Assembly: GCA_964304625.1 (NCBI GenBank)
Contig: OZ199840.1
Span: forward strand, 10,850,001 to 10,914,000
Direction: 5' to 3'
Length of the DNA stretch: 64,000 nt
Source: Kudoa neothunni
Taxonomy: Eukaryota > Cnidaria
A program made the position numbers and the translations under genes. Positions 25,939 to 38,900 of this stretch are shown one piece after another (position 1 is the stretch's first letter; each line of letters opens with the position of its first letter). The notes under the pieces were generated by a model. The model had not been told where the DNA came from. It was given only the letters and a program-made list of their open reading frames with translations, and searched no databases.

Positions 25939-27050
25939 TATTTTAACACAAGGTGTCGAACAAGAGATGAGATTGGTAGTAATACGGTGCCTGCTGTAAT
26001 CCCGAAATTATTATCGATGTTAGCTCGATTTTAATTCACCTTTCAGGAATTCCTCTTATCACTTTAGCTAAATGATAAATATAAAATTAGAGTTTATGGG
26101 TTTTGTGTTCGCTATTCTTTAATTAATTAACAAAGGGGGTTTGACAGATTAAAAATGCACTCATACACGCCTTACACAACTTCATATATGGATAACTCGA
26201 AACGATTATCGTTGTTTTTTTAAATAAATGTAAATATATTGCTTAAATAAAATTTATGGTTGAACTCCATCTTACTTAAAAACCAATTTCTATTGGGCTC
26301 TACATCGGTATCGTTCTATACATCGCTTACAGGATTAGGCGAACACTCGGAGACTTTAAAATAATACTAGCATAAGAAGATTTATATAATAAAAGTCACC
26401 AATTTGTGCGCTGCGATACACAATCAACATTTTTATTGCATCCCTTTCTTCTAATCCAAAAAAATGGCGCAACAAAAGTATAACGCATTCGAGCTTGTGT
26501 AAAAAATTGAATATTTAGGCGATTATTATAATTACCTATGTAACTGACAATACGCAACTTCATCAATATGATGTATCCAATGTTTATATTGTGTGTGTGA
26601 CGTTTTTTAATATTTTAATAATTATAGCGGGATTAAAATATTTCGAATTTTTTTAAATTAACTAGAAAATTATCAATATGTTTTATCACGTAATTAATAA
26701 TGATAATATGCACTTTACGGCTAAATTGCGTAGATTTAATTTTATGTATTGTAAACGATGATAAAATTTAAATAGTTGAATTTTTTATTAAAAGTATGCA
26801 ATAATAGATAATTATTTGGGTCTATATTTTAAACCGCCAAAAATGTCATTATTAGACATTTCGAAATATTTCCTGTTCTCCAAATTAAATTTAATACATA
26901 ACGAAGATATTTCTTAAACATTTAAAATATTTCAAAAAAACATGATAACATTATAAAAGGCGATAATTTATCAGTTAATCATGGTGTATGACTGAATAAT
27001 TTTGTAAAGTAAAAAATTCAAGCTTATTTGAGTTGATAAAATAAATATAA
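25939..27050. other. Spacer upstream of PPCDC
   Basis: AT-rich. It should contain the PPCDC promoter, but I see no TATA box or other element I can defend. Confidence 0.4.
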
Positions 27051-27077
27051 CTATAAAAGTAGTTAATTTGGTAAACG

Positions 27078-27320
27078 ATGACAAAAATATTAATTAATGT
27101 TGTAATAAAAATGCGTAGGATATGGAGAAAATATATTTTCTTTCATAATCTGCTGAAGTTAGTAGAAATACAGATAATGAGATATTCACCTTGTTTAAAC
27201 GTTTCCATTACAATTATAGATTTAGTTAAAACGATGCTATCTTATTTTATTAGAAATGGTATTAAAAATTTCAAGCGCAAAATATTCAATAAAAAGTTAA
27301 CTGGAAGAACATTAAAATGA
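27078..27320 (+). CDS. Weak hypothetical ORF (80 codons), followed by a second of 73
   Basis: An ATG frame of 80 codons is preceded by CTATAAAAG about 25 bp upstream, a plausible TATA box. It is followed after 11 bp by another frame at 27332-27553 (73 codons, lysine and asparagine rich). Neither resembles a family I know, and no sensible splice joins them. In DNA this AT-rich, such frames can arise by chance. I list it only because two adjacent frames and a TATA-like box coincide just outside a piggyBac relic that starts at 27566. Confidence 0.18.
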   Translation: MTKILINVVIKMRRIWRKYIFFHNLLKLVEIQIMRYSPCLNVSITIIDLVKTMLSYFIRNGIKNFKRKIFNKKLTGRTLK

Positions 27321-27565
27321 GTTTATAATTAATGGATAATAGAAAAAAATTAACGAAAATAAATCAACTTCATATAAATGAAAATAGAATAAATTATATT
27401 TGTAAACGATTTTATTTGCCAATTAAAAAACAAAGTTACAGATGCACAATAAAAAAATATTTAGGCTTGAAGTATGAGAAATTTTGTTTTATAAAGCCTA
27501 AAAATAATAATAATATTTTATCAAATAATTATAAATATAAGGTTATTATCTAGTCAAAAATTCGT

Positions 27566-28729
27566 AACCCTCTAATTCTAATGAATTTGGGATAAACTTT
27601 TACCCCAACCAGAAGTTTTTGGTTGTATACGTGATTTGTTTCCTCTTCTTAAGATGAGAACTTTTTCTAATCTTCCAAAAAGTTGAGAAATATATGATTT
27701 TAAAATATTACGACTAAAAATATTAAATCAACAAAATTATAACAAGTTAACACTCCTTTGAATTTTTGGGGGTAAAACATTGCTCCAGGTTTTTTCGCAT
27801 CAATTGATAGATAACATTTTCATTATTATAAAAATCAAATTTTAAGTTTATCTGATGACTAAATTTAAAGGTATAGGTGTATTTCCTCTACAGATGATCA
27901 CGTGACTCCAATTTTAATTTTAGTGAAGGGATGATGGAGATGGATTTCACCAATAGTAGTTAAAATGATTATGAATACCTTATAATTGATGTATCGTAAG
28001 AGTCTAACGATACCGAAAACTTTGAGAATTCGGATCGATCCACAATCAATAATGACGGCCCATGGTGTTGTTTTTCTATTTAATAGATTTATTATTTGTA
28101 AATGCGTTTTCCATGTACCAAAAAGACTTGGGAGATAATATGGTTAGGAGAAAGTTTTTTAGAATACGGCAAAGTTACTATATCTTTCCATTAAACATTA
28201 ATGGAAAAAAACATCCTTGAAGCCCAAAATCCTAAGAGCTTCATCTTATCTATTCTGTTTTAACTCAGCACACCAAATAAATGAACAATTTTTTCAAGGC
28301 TTTACTGTTTTTAAAGTAAATCGATAATAAACCCACCACTGCTTGTTTGAGATGTATGAAACTGTTGCAAAATTGATTCTGCGTGTTTGTGGATCGTATC
28401 CTCATTAAATGTTCTATTTTGTTGTGCAAATAATAATCAAAATACTTATTACATGATATAAATAAGAAAAACTAATCAAGCATTAAGACTTAATCAAAAA
28501 TTGCCATTGTGGATTTTAAAAAATACAGTTTTCGTAAAATTATGAGGATTATGAGGGTTACTACTCGGATATTAGTTGTTTTACAGCTGAATCTAGCCGT
28601 GGGATTTTTCCTATTTTTATTTTCTGGAATCAAATACTATTTATGGTTCGAATGGAGAAATAAAAATTTGGGTTCATTTTTTCCCCAAAAATTCATCGGA
28701 ATGCAGTCGATTTTTAGTATATTAGTGGG
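27566..28729 (+). mobile_element. Short piggyBac relic, 1.16 kb
   Basis: The left end reads TAACCCTCTAATTCTAATG followed by GGGATAAACTTTTACCCC about 20 bp in. The right end reads ATTAGTGGG and then TTAA at 28730-28733. Read outward on both strands, the ends share TAACCC(T/A)CTAA. The left TTAA has mutated to GTAA. Inside, a plus-strand stretch near 27932 (EMDFTNSS) with an acidic run after it recalls the piggyBac N-terminus, but the transposase core is missing. A 74-codon frame at 28509-28733 overlaps the right end and is not called as a gene. Confidence 0.45.
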
Positions 28730-29228
28730 TTAATGATGTATTTTTAGTTACTCAAATTTACAAGTAGCTCTATCACTCATTCTGAATAATAACGAAAGCA
28801 AACAAAATATAACCGTTCATGTGGTTGAATTGAGTATTATCGGTTGCAATCTAGAGAAATAATATTTTTTTAATAATCCAGAAAAGATTACGTATTTTTT
28901 TTCTTACTATATACTAAAAAAATTTAAAAAATTATCCAACAGTGAAATGTATATTTTCGTCGAATGATTCTACGTTAATAATCTTCCGAAATTTTTAGTA
29001 TTATAAATGACAGACGAAAACTGGGAGTTAAGGAGAATATACTAAAAATTACTTTTAAATATGTAAATATTATCAGAAAAATGTCTAAATTTTTTAAAAA
29101 ATTTGTGTGGAAACCTTGAGAAGATTATTAATATAATACACTATGTTTTAACATTTCACGCTTTCGCAATAGATAAATGATTGCGTTTTAAAAATTTTCA
29201 AAATATTGGGATTTTATCAAAATCATTA

Positions 29229-30417
29229 CAATAAACTCGGAATATTGCGTAGTTTATTGCCATTCCGTAATTATAGTGATATTCGAGCATTAACGGCAAT
29301 TAACTAAATTTTAAGCTAATGACTGAGTAAATTAATGTAATATTTATAGAAGCGATTATATGTTCTCATTATTCTGGGATTACTTCTCTTCTGAGGCATT
29401 TTGCAACGTAATTAAGCATCTCCTGTAGTAATATCCAGAACAATCATCTGAGGTAATAGTATGGAAACTTTCATCAATTAATTTTATAAGATTTGGTTCA
29501 TTTTTGGCCTCACCCCTGACGACTCTATTCTTCCATCTGCTGAACACATTTTCAATAGAGTTGAGGAATGGGGAGTACGGAGGTAAATACATCAACGACA
29601 ATTTCAATGTTTCAATGACTTCTTCAAGTCGTCGCATTATCTATAATAAAGCATGGATCTTCTACCCCATTCGTTTGACTTAAACTTGAAAGCTCTATAA
29701 GTAAAGCTTTAAGTCTTCTCCATTGACTGGCCGATGATTAATTTTATAAAAAATCATCCTGTCCTTATTCATGGACGCTATTGCTAATATATTTCTTGAT
29801 CTAACACTGGGAACAGAAATAAATGCAGATGTGCTCGCGAGGGGACCACCAAAGCTTGTCCTACTTGAGACACTGAATCCAATTTCGTCAATAAAGACAA
29901 ATTTTCCCCTCAGTCTCAAGTAGTTTTGCATTAAACTTTTCAGTATAAGCAAGACGTTGGTCCAATATGCTATCACAATTTCTCCTTCGCGGAACAATTG
30001 TTAATGTTTTCGGCGCAATGTTTTCCGGGTAATCGAGGCGTCTTCATCAGTCCAACTTTCCCCTCAATTAGATTTGAAGAAACAATAGGGGCGACCGTGG
30101 CTCACTTAAGTCCTACATTCTCAGCAATAGGCGAGTTACTATCTCCTTTGTTGCTTTGTTTAATTATCATTCGCCTTGTATCGTTTGATATTGTTTGCCT
30201 TTTATTTTTTCGATTAAGAGGTATTGTTTAATCATTCATCCTGTATATAATAAAGTCAAGAGCGCCAGGGTATATCAGTAATCCAAATATCGTTGATGCT
30301 TTACACAGCGCCGTTAAAGCTTGATACAATGTCGTTAAATCTTGATATAGTGTCGTTAAAGCTCGAAAAACCTTATATTTGGGCCAACTCAAGTTACTCA
30401 ATATCGAGAGTTTACTG
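29229..30417 (-). mobile_element. IS630/Tc1-mariner element with decayed transposase
   Basis: TA-flanked element of 1,189 bp. Left end CAATAAACTCGGAATATTG and the complement of the right end, CAGTAAACTCTCGATATTGA, are the outer parts of inverted repeats of roughly 100 bp. The inner part TTCGAGC(A/T)TTAACG(G/A)CA is present in both arms. The minus strand encodes a DDE transposase: an HTH-like N-terminus near 30150-30050 (IAENVGLK), FVFIDEIGF near 29900, IIDNA near 29640 and LPPYSPFLNSIENVFSRWK near 29570. These are the three catalytic acidic sites of the superfamily. Several frame breaks, including one right after IIDNA, make it inactive. The right arm has a 24 bp tandem motif (TTGATA..GTCGTTAAA). 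Confidence 0.68.
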
Positions 30418-30895
30418 TATATAAAAAACATCAATATAATCTTCCCAAAAACATTGAAAAATAATATTTTCACTAAATAACAAAATTAATTTCTATATAT
30501 TTAAATTTTTTAATTAATACTCTTACTAAGGATTAATAATTTTTTCTAACCGTCAAAGAATGATCACTAGATTTTAAATAATAATAATAAAGAATCATTA
30601 AACTACTGTTTATTTATTATATTAACTATTTCATAGTAGATCAATAAAGAATCAATTTCGAAGATTTAATAAAATATTCACCCACCGATTTCATTACATT
30701 ATTAAAATATTATATCAATCTATAAATCAAATTTACATTTTTACAATTAGAAATAACTTTATATTTTCACAATGCATATTATCGTTCAATCCATACCATA
30801 ATTCAAAAACAAAAAATTTTTGGAGGAAATATTATGCAGCCGATAAAATTAAATTGAAATAATTTTTGAAAATTATATACAAAATCTATTTTACA
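30418..30895. other. Spacer
   Basis: AT-rich, with an (AAT)n-like run near 30580. No gene seen. Confidence 0.4.
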
Positions 30896-31246
30896 TTATT
30901 TGAATAAGAAAATTTTGTCTATCGAATTGCTGTCGAACAAAAAGTAAGGCAACGGACAAGGAAGTTCATCTGAAAATGGTAGAAACGAGTTGGTCTTTGT
31001 AGTGATTGTTTCAATGGGATTTCTCAACACTAGCGGGTTGGAATCCTTTTCGTTTACTACCAAAGTGTTTTCTATAGAAATACCGAAGGTGGTGGTTTGA
31101 GGATTGAAATTTTTGATATTAATAAAGCTATCATTGTCAAAAGTTGAACCATAATCATTAAGCGGATCTTCTAAAACAAAGTCGTCCAACAAATCCGTAA
31201 TATCGTAATCTTTTAAGGTAACATCATCGAATATATCTCCACTCAT
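30896..31246 (-). CDS. Hypothetical acidic protein, 116 aa
   Basis: A single open frame, intron-free as read, starting at the ATG at 31246 and ending near 30896. It is rich in Asp, Asn and Ser at the start (MSGDIFDDVTLKDYDITDL) and has a hydrophobic-aromatic patch near the end (PCPLPYFLF). There is no signal peptide, TM helix or known motif. Its composition is less Lys/Asn-dominated than chance frames in this DNA, and its stop lies 238 bp before the ATG side reaches the ARL8 stop at 31485, so it follows ARL8 on the same strand. It could be a small acidic regulator or the first exon of something longer. I do not recognise it. Confidence 0.4.
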   Translation of the reverse strand: MSGDIFDDVTLKDYDITDLLDDFVLEDPLNDYGSTFDNDSFINIKNFNPQTTTFGISIENTLVVNEKDSNPLVLRNPIETITTKTNSFLPFSDELPCPLPYFLFDSNSIDKIFLFK

Positions 31247-31484
31247 AAAGCAATATAATTAATTCGTTCATCTTCGTGAACCCTCGGAAGTTATTTTTAT
31301 ATAGTTTATAGTACGAACAAATTCAATTTTATTCATCTCAAATAAAAAACCGAAAATGGTATAATTATTCCAGGGTTGACAGTATTTAGGAGAGACAAAA
31401 AAAGGATAATGTTGAAATTATAAAAAATCATTTTTAATGGGGAAAACTGTATAATAAGAAATCAAAATTGTTGTTATAGGAAAT

Positions 31485-32311
31485 TTATTTTTTTGAATGA
31501 TTGATCAACCATTTCAATGTTTCGCTTGTGTTTTCATGGTTTTTGCACGATACAGAATAGAAACAAACTTCTCGCCCTCTAATTTCATTGAGTTTTCTAA
31601 TTATAATGTAAATTAGATAATGATTAAAAATCCATCAAATTTAAAACTTACAATCTTTGAATCAGTTCTCTAGATGGGACAGATTCAGGCAAATCAGATT
31701 TATTCCCAATCACAAGCAACTTCAAAGTGAGTTAAATCAAAAATTGAATCATTAATCTTTTATCAACTACCGGAATTCCACGTAATGCGTTGTTAGAAAG
31801 AAGGCTGTGTAGTTCAAGAGTTGCCGAATCGAATTTAGCGATATCAGCGGAATCCACCATAAAACTAAAATGTGATTATAAAAATAAAATCTAACCAGCG
31901 AACACCTACATTATACAACTGACACCTTTACAGTATCGTTCCCACATAGATCTAAAACGAGGCTGTCCACCCACATCCCAAATCTTGGTTAATTAGTTAT
32001 GATTTTTAATTGAATTTTAAGCAAACAACAATCAACAGGAAAAAACCTTAATGGTCACATTTCCTCGTGAAATTTTCTTCATATTAAAGCCAACTGTTGG
32101 TACTATATCTTCGATGTACCTTCCACTCTAGAATTAGTTTACATTGGAAATTTTTGAAACATTATTTATCCAGAATAGAAACTGTTCCTACCGATAACAA
32201 CTGTACATAGGTGGATTTTCCGGAAAACTGTAACCCTACAATAGCCACATTCATTTCCAACTGCCAAAAAAGCGATCTAAACCAATCGATCAAACGTTGT
32301 AGCCAACCCAT
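31485..32311 (-). CDS. ARL8: ARL8 small GTPase
   Basis: An Arf-like GTPase that marks lysosomes and recruits kinesin adaptors and the HOPS tether. Six exons: 32192-32311, 32047-32127, 31910-31983, 31771-31864, 31652-31719 and 31485-31596, giving 182 residues against 186 in human ARL8B. All phases agree; introns are 45-64 bp. Visible motifs: an amphipathic N-terminal helix ([16 protein letters not shown]), P-loop GLQFSGKS at 26-33, switch [13 protein letters not shown] ending at 56, [17 protein letters not shown] from 69 (switch II), NKSD at 129-132 and a SCK base motif near 164. The MxxLxxxLDWFRxLFW-type N-terminus and FRSMWERYC are ARL8 hallmarks. Unlike animal ARL8, which starts MLAL or MIAL, residue 2 is Gly, but Arg at position 6 makes myristoylation unlikely. 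It is complete and undamaged. Confidence 0.95.
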
Positions 32312-32970
32312 GTCAATTTATAATTTTAACGAAGTTTTTCCGAATGAATTAATTTGGATTATTACATATTCAAGATTAGTAGCTATTAGAATATTATGTA
32401 AATAGAGGCAATAACAAAATCGGTTAATATAATTAGAAAATTTAAAATCAAGTTTCTCATTGTTTTTCTATATTGGTTGAGTGTTAATTCAACAATTTTA
32501 AGTTATATTTTACTATATAATTAGATGGATAATCTATTATGAGGTAATCACGCAAGTTATGATTAATCAGATTTTAAAAATAACATCATTAATTGTTATT
32601 ACCGATATTAGAGGGTTATTTAATTTTTATTGTTTTACACAAAAATGTTATAGAATTTAATCGTGATTAATTATTCCTCTAATATATAGATAATTTTAAA
32701 TACTTCCATCAATTTGACTCTTAATAATTCTAATGGGGGCTATGTGTCATAATTTATTAATATTGACACAATATAAATTGCTAATACTTAAATTTGTGAT
32801 AAAATAAATCCAGCTAATTTAACTCTATTTAATTATAAATTTAAATAATGTCACATCATCAATAAATCAATAATATTTGTGGAAAATCAAAAAATTGATA
32901 ATTGTTTGTTAATAAATATATTATCAAATAATAAACATGATAACAGCCCATTCTTATTAGTTCGCCAGGT
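32312..32970. other. Spacer between ARL8 and VPS8
   Basis: AT-rich, 659 bp. It lies upstream of the ARL8 ATG and downstream of the VPS8 stop, so it should hold the ARL8 promoter and the VPS8 polyadenylation signal. Neither is distinctive. Confidence 0.4.
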
Positions 32971-35900
32971 CTACTCAAGGAAATTCTCAAAGTTTTCATA
33001 AATCTAGGAAATAAACAAATTAATGAATAATTAAATAAATAAATAAATAGATAAATAAATAAATAAATAAAGAGTACGCTTCTGTGCTTCTTTTGAAGTT
33101 GATCGAACTCACTGTCGAAACCAGCCATCCAACTGTTGCCCCTGGAATGGGTGACAGGTTGAACAATGTTATCAACAAATATGGTGGATTCCCCAGTTGC
33201 TGAAGGAGACTGTCCAACCACTCGGTAAGATAGGGTGCTCAATTGAGAGCAGAAGCATTTCGAACAGCAACAATTTATTTTGTTGTTGTTGTTGTTGTTA
33301 AGATTTTGGTTGCCATAATGCCTTGAAAAACACACCTTGTGTTCCCAATGGCCACACTCAAAAACGAGAATATAATTGTTTAAGTGTTTAACGGTGGTAG
33401 TGATTCCTTCTGCATTGTGGGCTGTCAAATAATGGTCCATTGTGTGATTGCAAAGGTTGCAAAATTCCGAACGGCACGAAAACGCCTTTTTAGAAGCTTG
33501 GAAAAACCTTCTGCTCCATGTTATCACTTCGGATGAGGCTATTGTATTGGCCAGCTGATACCTAGTCTACTCACGCAAATAGTAATGAAAATTATTTAAA
33601 TCAATTTAATGTAACAAATCGACTTACTCGATTAAGAGATTTTTGTTGTGTAAGATTGGTAAACATAATGCTCAACTTGGGAATAATCGTTCTGTAGAGG
33701 GATTGTTTCTAGATACCCACAATAATCTTTAATATATAGCCAATAGTAACAAATCACTTGTAGTATTCGTTGCAACACAAGAAATATAGAAACGTATTGG
33801 GTCATATTTTCGAATATTCTTTTACAAAGATCACCAATATCTAAAAAATCAATGAGTTAATATAAATTAATACGAGGGTATCATACACACCTGATAACAG
33901 GGTGGAGTTAACGTTCAACAACGAGAGACAATTTTCGAGAATATCTCGCCAAAGATTCTATATATGATTTAATATTTAATAAACATCAAATTGATAAATA
34001 GTACCCAACTGAACTCATTCTCAAAGAGGTGAAATTTGGTGGAAAAAAACTCGAAGAATTGGTCAAACAATTCACTCACTGCCACAATGAGGGTGGTCCA
34101 TTGTGAACAGTCCTCATTCGATAATAGTTGATTAGCAACTACCTTCAGCTTTGCAAACTCGCTTATTAATAACTAAACATTATTTTATTCAATTTATTAG
34201 TTATTAGTTTGGGTTAGGTAATAAAGTTACATTCTTGTAGATCAAGCTTACACTTGAAAAATCTTCCATTTGTGAATATACTTGTATAAGACAAGATTGA
34301 AAGTTGTGTTTTTTAAACAACTATCAATAGAATATTATTATGATTTATTAAGTTTCAATAATATAACAATATAACATACTGGGATGAGCTTTTCGTACGA
34401 TGTGTATATCTTGTGATGGCGTAAATATTGCAGTAGAAAGTTTTCAGTGTGTTGAATGCATGCAAGTCCAATAAAATTCAACTGAAGGGTAAATACATCT
34501 TGAAGCACGTCGGCGATCACTCCAAAACGAGTCTCCTCACTAATATTTGAATTAATGCCACATTCTTTTGATATGTACAATAAATTTTTATCCATAATTT
34601 AGAAATATATGTATATTCGAGTAAAATTTATTATTCATGATAAAATAAGTAGAATTTATCGATTATAAATTAATATATACAATATATTAATAAGAATAAC
34701 TTACATTTGAATGAAAAGTGCCTCAAGAATATTGTAATAAATCGAAGAATCTTCTTTACACAATTGAACTGTGTAGTCCAACATACTGGGCACAAAATCA
34801 ACCACGAACAATAACATTGTGTTGAGATCCATATCTATCAGTTTCTAAATAAAATGATATATGAGATAACAACAAAATTTTAATCCTTGTAAAATAATAT
34901 ATTTTATTATCTATTAGTATTCAATTAATTAAAATATTTTATTTACAAAATATTTGTATTATAAATGATTAAAAAATTATATTTATGTATATATGCATGG
35001 GAACACATTTTTTAATTAAATATATAACAAGTTTAATTTATATAAAATGTAAGAAGTACCACAATTAATGAAAAATTGACCAATCGAAGTTTGAGATATT
35101 GTTTGTCGTTAAGTTTAAGTCTCAAGATTGAATGTAAAATAAATTAAATATTTTTAGGGGATATTACAGAAAACATTTTATATTAATTTTTAGGAAATAG
35201 GAGATGGTTGTGTGAATAAATAGGTATTAAAAATAACAGTTTTTATGAATAATTATGGGAAAGTTGAATATTTTAATGAATCAATTATGCAATAAACAAA
35301 AACGAAAAAAATGTATTATTAATACAAAAATGATGAAGTGCGTATACGCGAACTAAATTTTTTAAGGGAATTTATTGTTTAACAAAAGATCAAACTTTTA
35401 TCAAAAAAATAAATCAAATTTAAATTTAATAAAGAATAGTAAAATTAGACTTTCTTTAAATTAGGTCAAAAATATTAAAAAGCTTAACAAAATAACATAA
35501 AAGCTTTATTTTGACAAAATTCTTTTTTATTACTCTAAGGTTTAGAATGATGGCTTTCTGATAAGCTTCCATTTGAGTGTTGTTTGAGGTGGAAACAGAA
35601 AGGAAAACACTTTTCATCTGATCAAATATGTTGAAATCCTATCAAATGTTTGTGCAACGTTAAAAATATAGAATCTTATAGTTTAAATACATTTTCAAGC
35701 CTTGATTCGTGCATAAAAAGATAGAGTTTTATTAATTCTTCATATTGATGAGATTTTTCGTAGACCAATGCAATAACATGATAACTAAGAATTGAGTGTT
35801 AGAGATTTTCCCACCTCATAAGTTACTAGTGGCATTTCTTCAAGATTTTCACTATTACGGGCATAGAATAAAAATTTGAGCTATCAGTTAGGTCATCAAT

Positions 35901-38900
35901 GTTTTCCACCAATTTTTTGTCTTTATTTTCTGAGGGACATTAAATAAAACAATCTATTCAAGAAACGTAAACTACTCATAATTGACGTATTAGACAAATT
36001 AGAAGGTAAGGTGGCGATGGAGGTAAAATCAACAAAATAATTCCTCTCGAACAACGCATATAATATGGATTGTTTGTCGGCTGACCGATCCAAGTTAGTG
36101 ATGGTCAAATAATCAAACAACTAACATAAAAAAAATTATTCATGATTTTTGTTAGAAATAATATTCACTCGATTGAAAATAGCCTTATTAACGGAAACTG
36201 TATTTGGGTTGTGGACGATTTCTCTGGCCAGAAACAAATAGAATAAGGACTTGTCATTGCTCTATATGTATAATAAATAGAAAACCTACATAAAATGAAT
36301 GAATTCCTACACCGAATTCATCGTGTGACATCATAACGTTTGCGATGGCGTTGATTAATTCATTCTTTTTAAGAATAAGCGTGTTGTAGTTAGAGCTAGG
36401 AAAAATCAACTAATACATGGGAAATAATTTTTGATTAATCTACTCGCCAATAACTTCTTTAGATTGAGCGAATGCAACAGCCATGATATCGAGAAAAATT
36501 GTGAGTCGATTATCGAGAAGCAATTTGAGTATATCAAATTGTGTGCGTCTCGAATCAACATTCAATCTTTTGTATAATAAGAAATTGAAGGTCTGTACAA
36601 ATAGAGAGAATTTGAAATCATTCCATTGATTAGAATAGCCAAAATTACGTCCTCCATTCTTTTCACATTGATATCATTCATTCGATTGGAGAGGGCTGTT
36701 AGATTTTGGTTGATATTTGTAGTGAGTGCATCAAGGATCGAATTTATTTTGTGCGAATGAGTAGCGTCTGTCAAACGCTGATCGATTATGATACTGGCTA
36801 AGGTCTACAAAACAAGGCTAAGTTGAATAATGGATGTTTTAGTTTCAATCACTAGCAGTGGTTCACAGTACTCATGTAAACCCTGATTGAACATATAAAG
36901 ATAGGGGCCGTAGAGCGACGAATTGATAAGTGTGGTAAAAATGGGATCGTCTTGTTCGACATTGAATTCGTTAAGATTGAGAATGAATTTTTCAAACAAC
37001 GAGATTTGGTTGGTAACCATTAGATAATCTACAAAAAGTAACTAAATTACAACAAAATTTGACACAAAATATACTTTTCATGTCGTTAAATAAAAGTGAG
37101 GGAACGTGATCAATTTTTCTAAATACCACAGATTAGATAATATTAATTTTAATTATTTAAAAATATGAATAAGACATGTTACTTTTTCTCGATTACATGA
37201 TCTAAGACAACGTCAAGTAAAGACCTCTTTTCTGTAAAATCTACCAAAAATTCCTGATACACAGTCGACATGAGTAGTGTGAAGCTGGCAAGGATATTAA
37301 TGTTATTTTTAGGAGGCATATGAAATAAATACCAAATGGACTTTAGTTCTTTTAATGTGCAAAAATACATCGCTATAGTCCACAAAATCTAACTCAACTA
37401 GGTCAAAGTGAGGTTTATGGTCAAAGGATTTACTCTGAGAAATTGATCATAGAATGGACTGCCGTTAGAAATAAAACGCATGTGATTTAACGAATCATGC
37501 AAATATTTTTCAAGACAAACCGAGCTCTAATATTTGAAATGAATTAAAAAGTATAAACATCAAAAATTGAATAATCGACTAAGCCTAATGCTTCTTAGAA
37601 TACTTTTTGAAATTTTTTCAAATTACGATGATATAAATATATATATACGACGATATTTATGGGTATATATTTTAAAGTATATTCAAATTGTGAACGTGCT
37701 AATTAAATTCCCATAAAGTCATCATATGTATAATGAATAATTAATTGATATTTAAATAATTTCTTTTATAATTAAATCAACTAAAAATATTTTATTAGAA
37801 GTCGTGAGAATCGAGATTAATGTATTAATAAAATCCTTAAATAATGATTATAGTATTATTTTTTGTAAACAAACGGATAAGAATTGGTATAATTATTTAA
37901 ATTCTCAAAAATAATTTTACCGAATAAAGTTTTAAAACACATCAAAATTTAAGAATGATTTTTAGAGTTAAACATTTAATCAATTATTTAACTAATAAAG
38001 AAAAATTTATTACAATATTTTAGTAATGTTGTAACAACACACCTTTTTATATTAATATATTCATTTAATATCTAATTTACTAAAAAAATAAAGTTTATTC
38101 AAAAATTTGTCAAAATGAGTTTAATATAAATTTAACTGTCACTGACTTATTATTCTATTTGACACATGCATTATTTAATTAATATCGCCAATTTATTTGT
38201 TTATACATCTGAAAAACGTTTAAATATTAAACTCAGTCGTCGTTTTATTGTATTATACATACATAATAAAATAATTCTTCTCTAGATGTTTCAATTTCTA
38301 AACAAATATTTAAAAAATCCTTGATCAAATATATACAAATATTTTACGGTTTTTGTTAGAGTTGAGTTTTTGATAGCAGTGTTTGATCATTAGCAGGGCC
38401 TTCAGCTGATGGTTTTTTCGGGCGAAAAATTCAAGACGCTAAAGTTTAAAATTTTTAAAACTAATATTAAATTGAAGTTTTAATCACTCTAATATCGTTG
38501 TTGGTGGAAAAATCTAATAGCTCCTGCCAACAAATTTTAAAAAGTAAAAAAAATTGTACTGTTTTTGTAAAATACATGCGAGCCAAGGATCACAAAATTC
38601 TCCCTTGTAACTCGAGTCATAACATTCATATAACCACATCCAAAAGCAGAATACAAAAAACTTTGGGATAATTTCAAAGTGGACAGTGATCTAATTTTCT
38701 CCTCACTCCAACATCCGTTAAAATGCACAATAGTCAAATCTTCGTTGTTATCGATTCGAAAAAATGTTTCCGAATCAATCCACTAGTAAAATATTTTATT
38801 AATGTCAATTGATATTTTTCTAATACATTATGTTAATTGGGCTTAAATTATGCATTATTTACATAACTTTTAAAGTTAGAAGTACAACAAAGTGTTATCA

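Noticed and set aside
28509-28733. 74-codon plus frame with hydrophobic stretch
   Set aside because: It runs through the right end of a piggyBac relic to its TTAA, so it is part of the element.
33020-33217. 65-codon minus frame overlapping the VPS8 3' end
   Set aside because: An out-of-frame reading of the VPS8 exon and the TTTA microsatellite.
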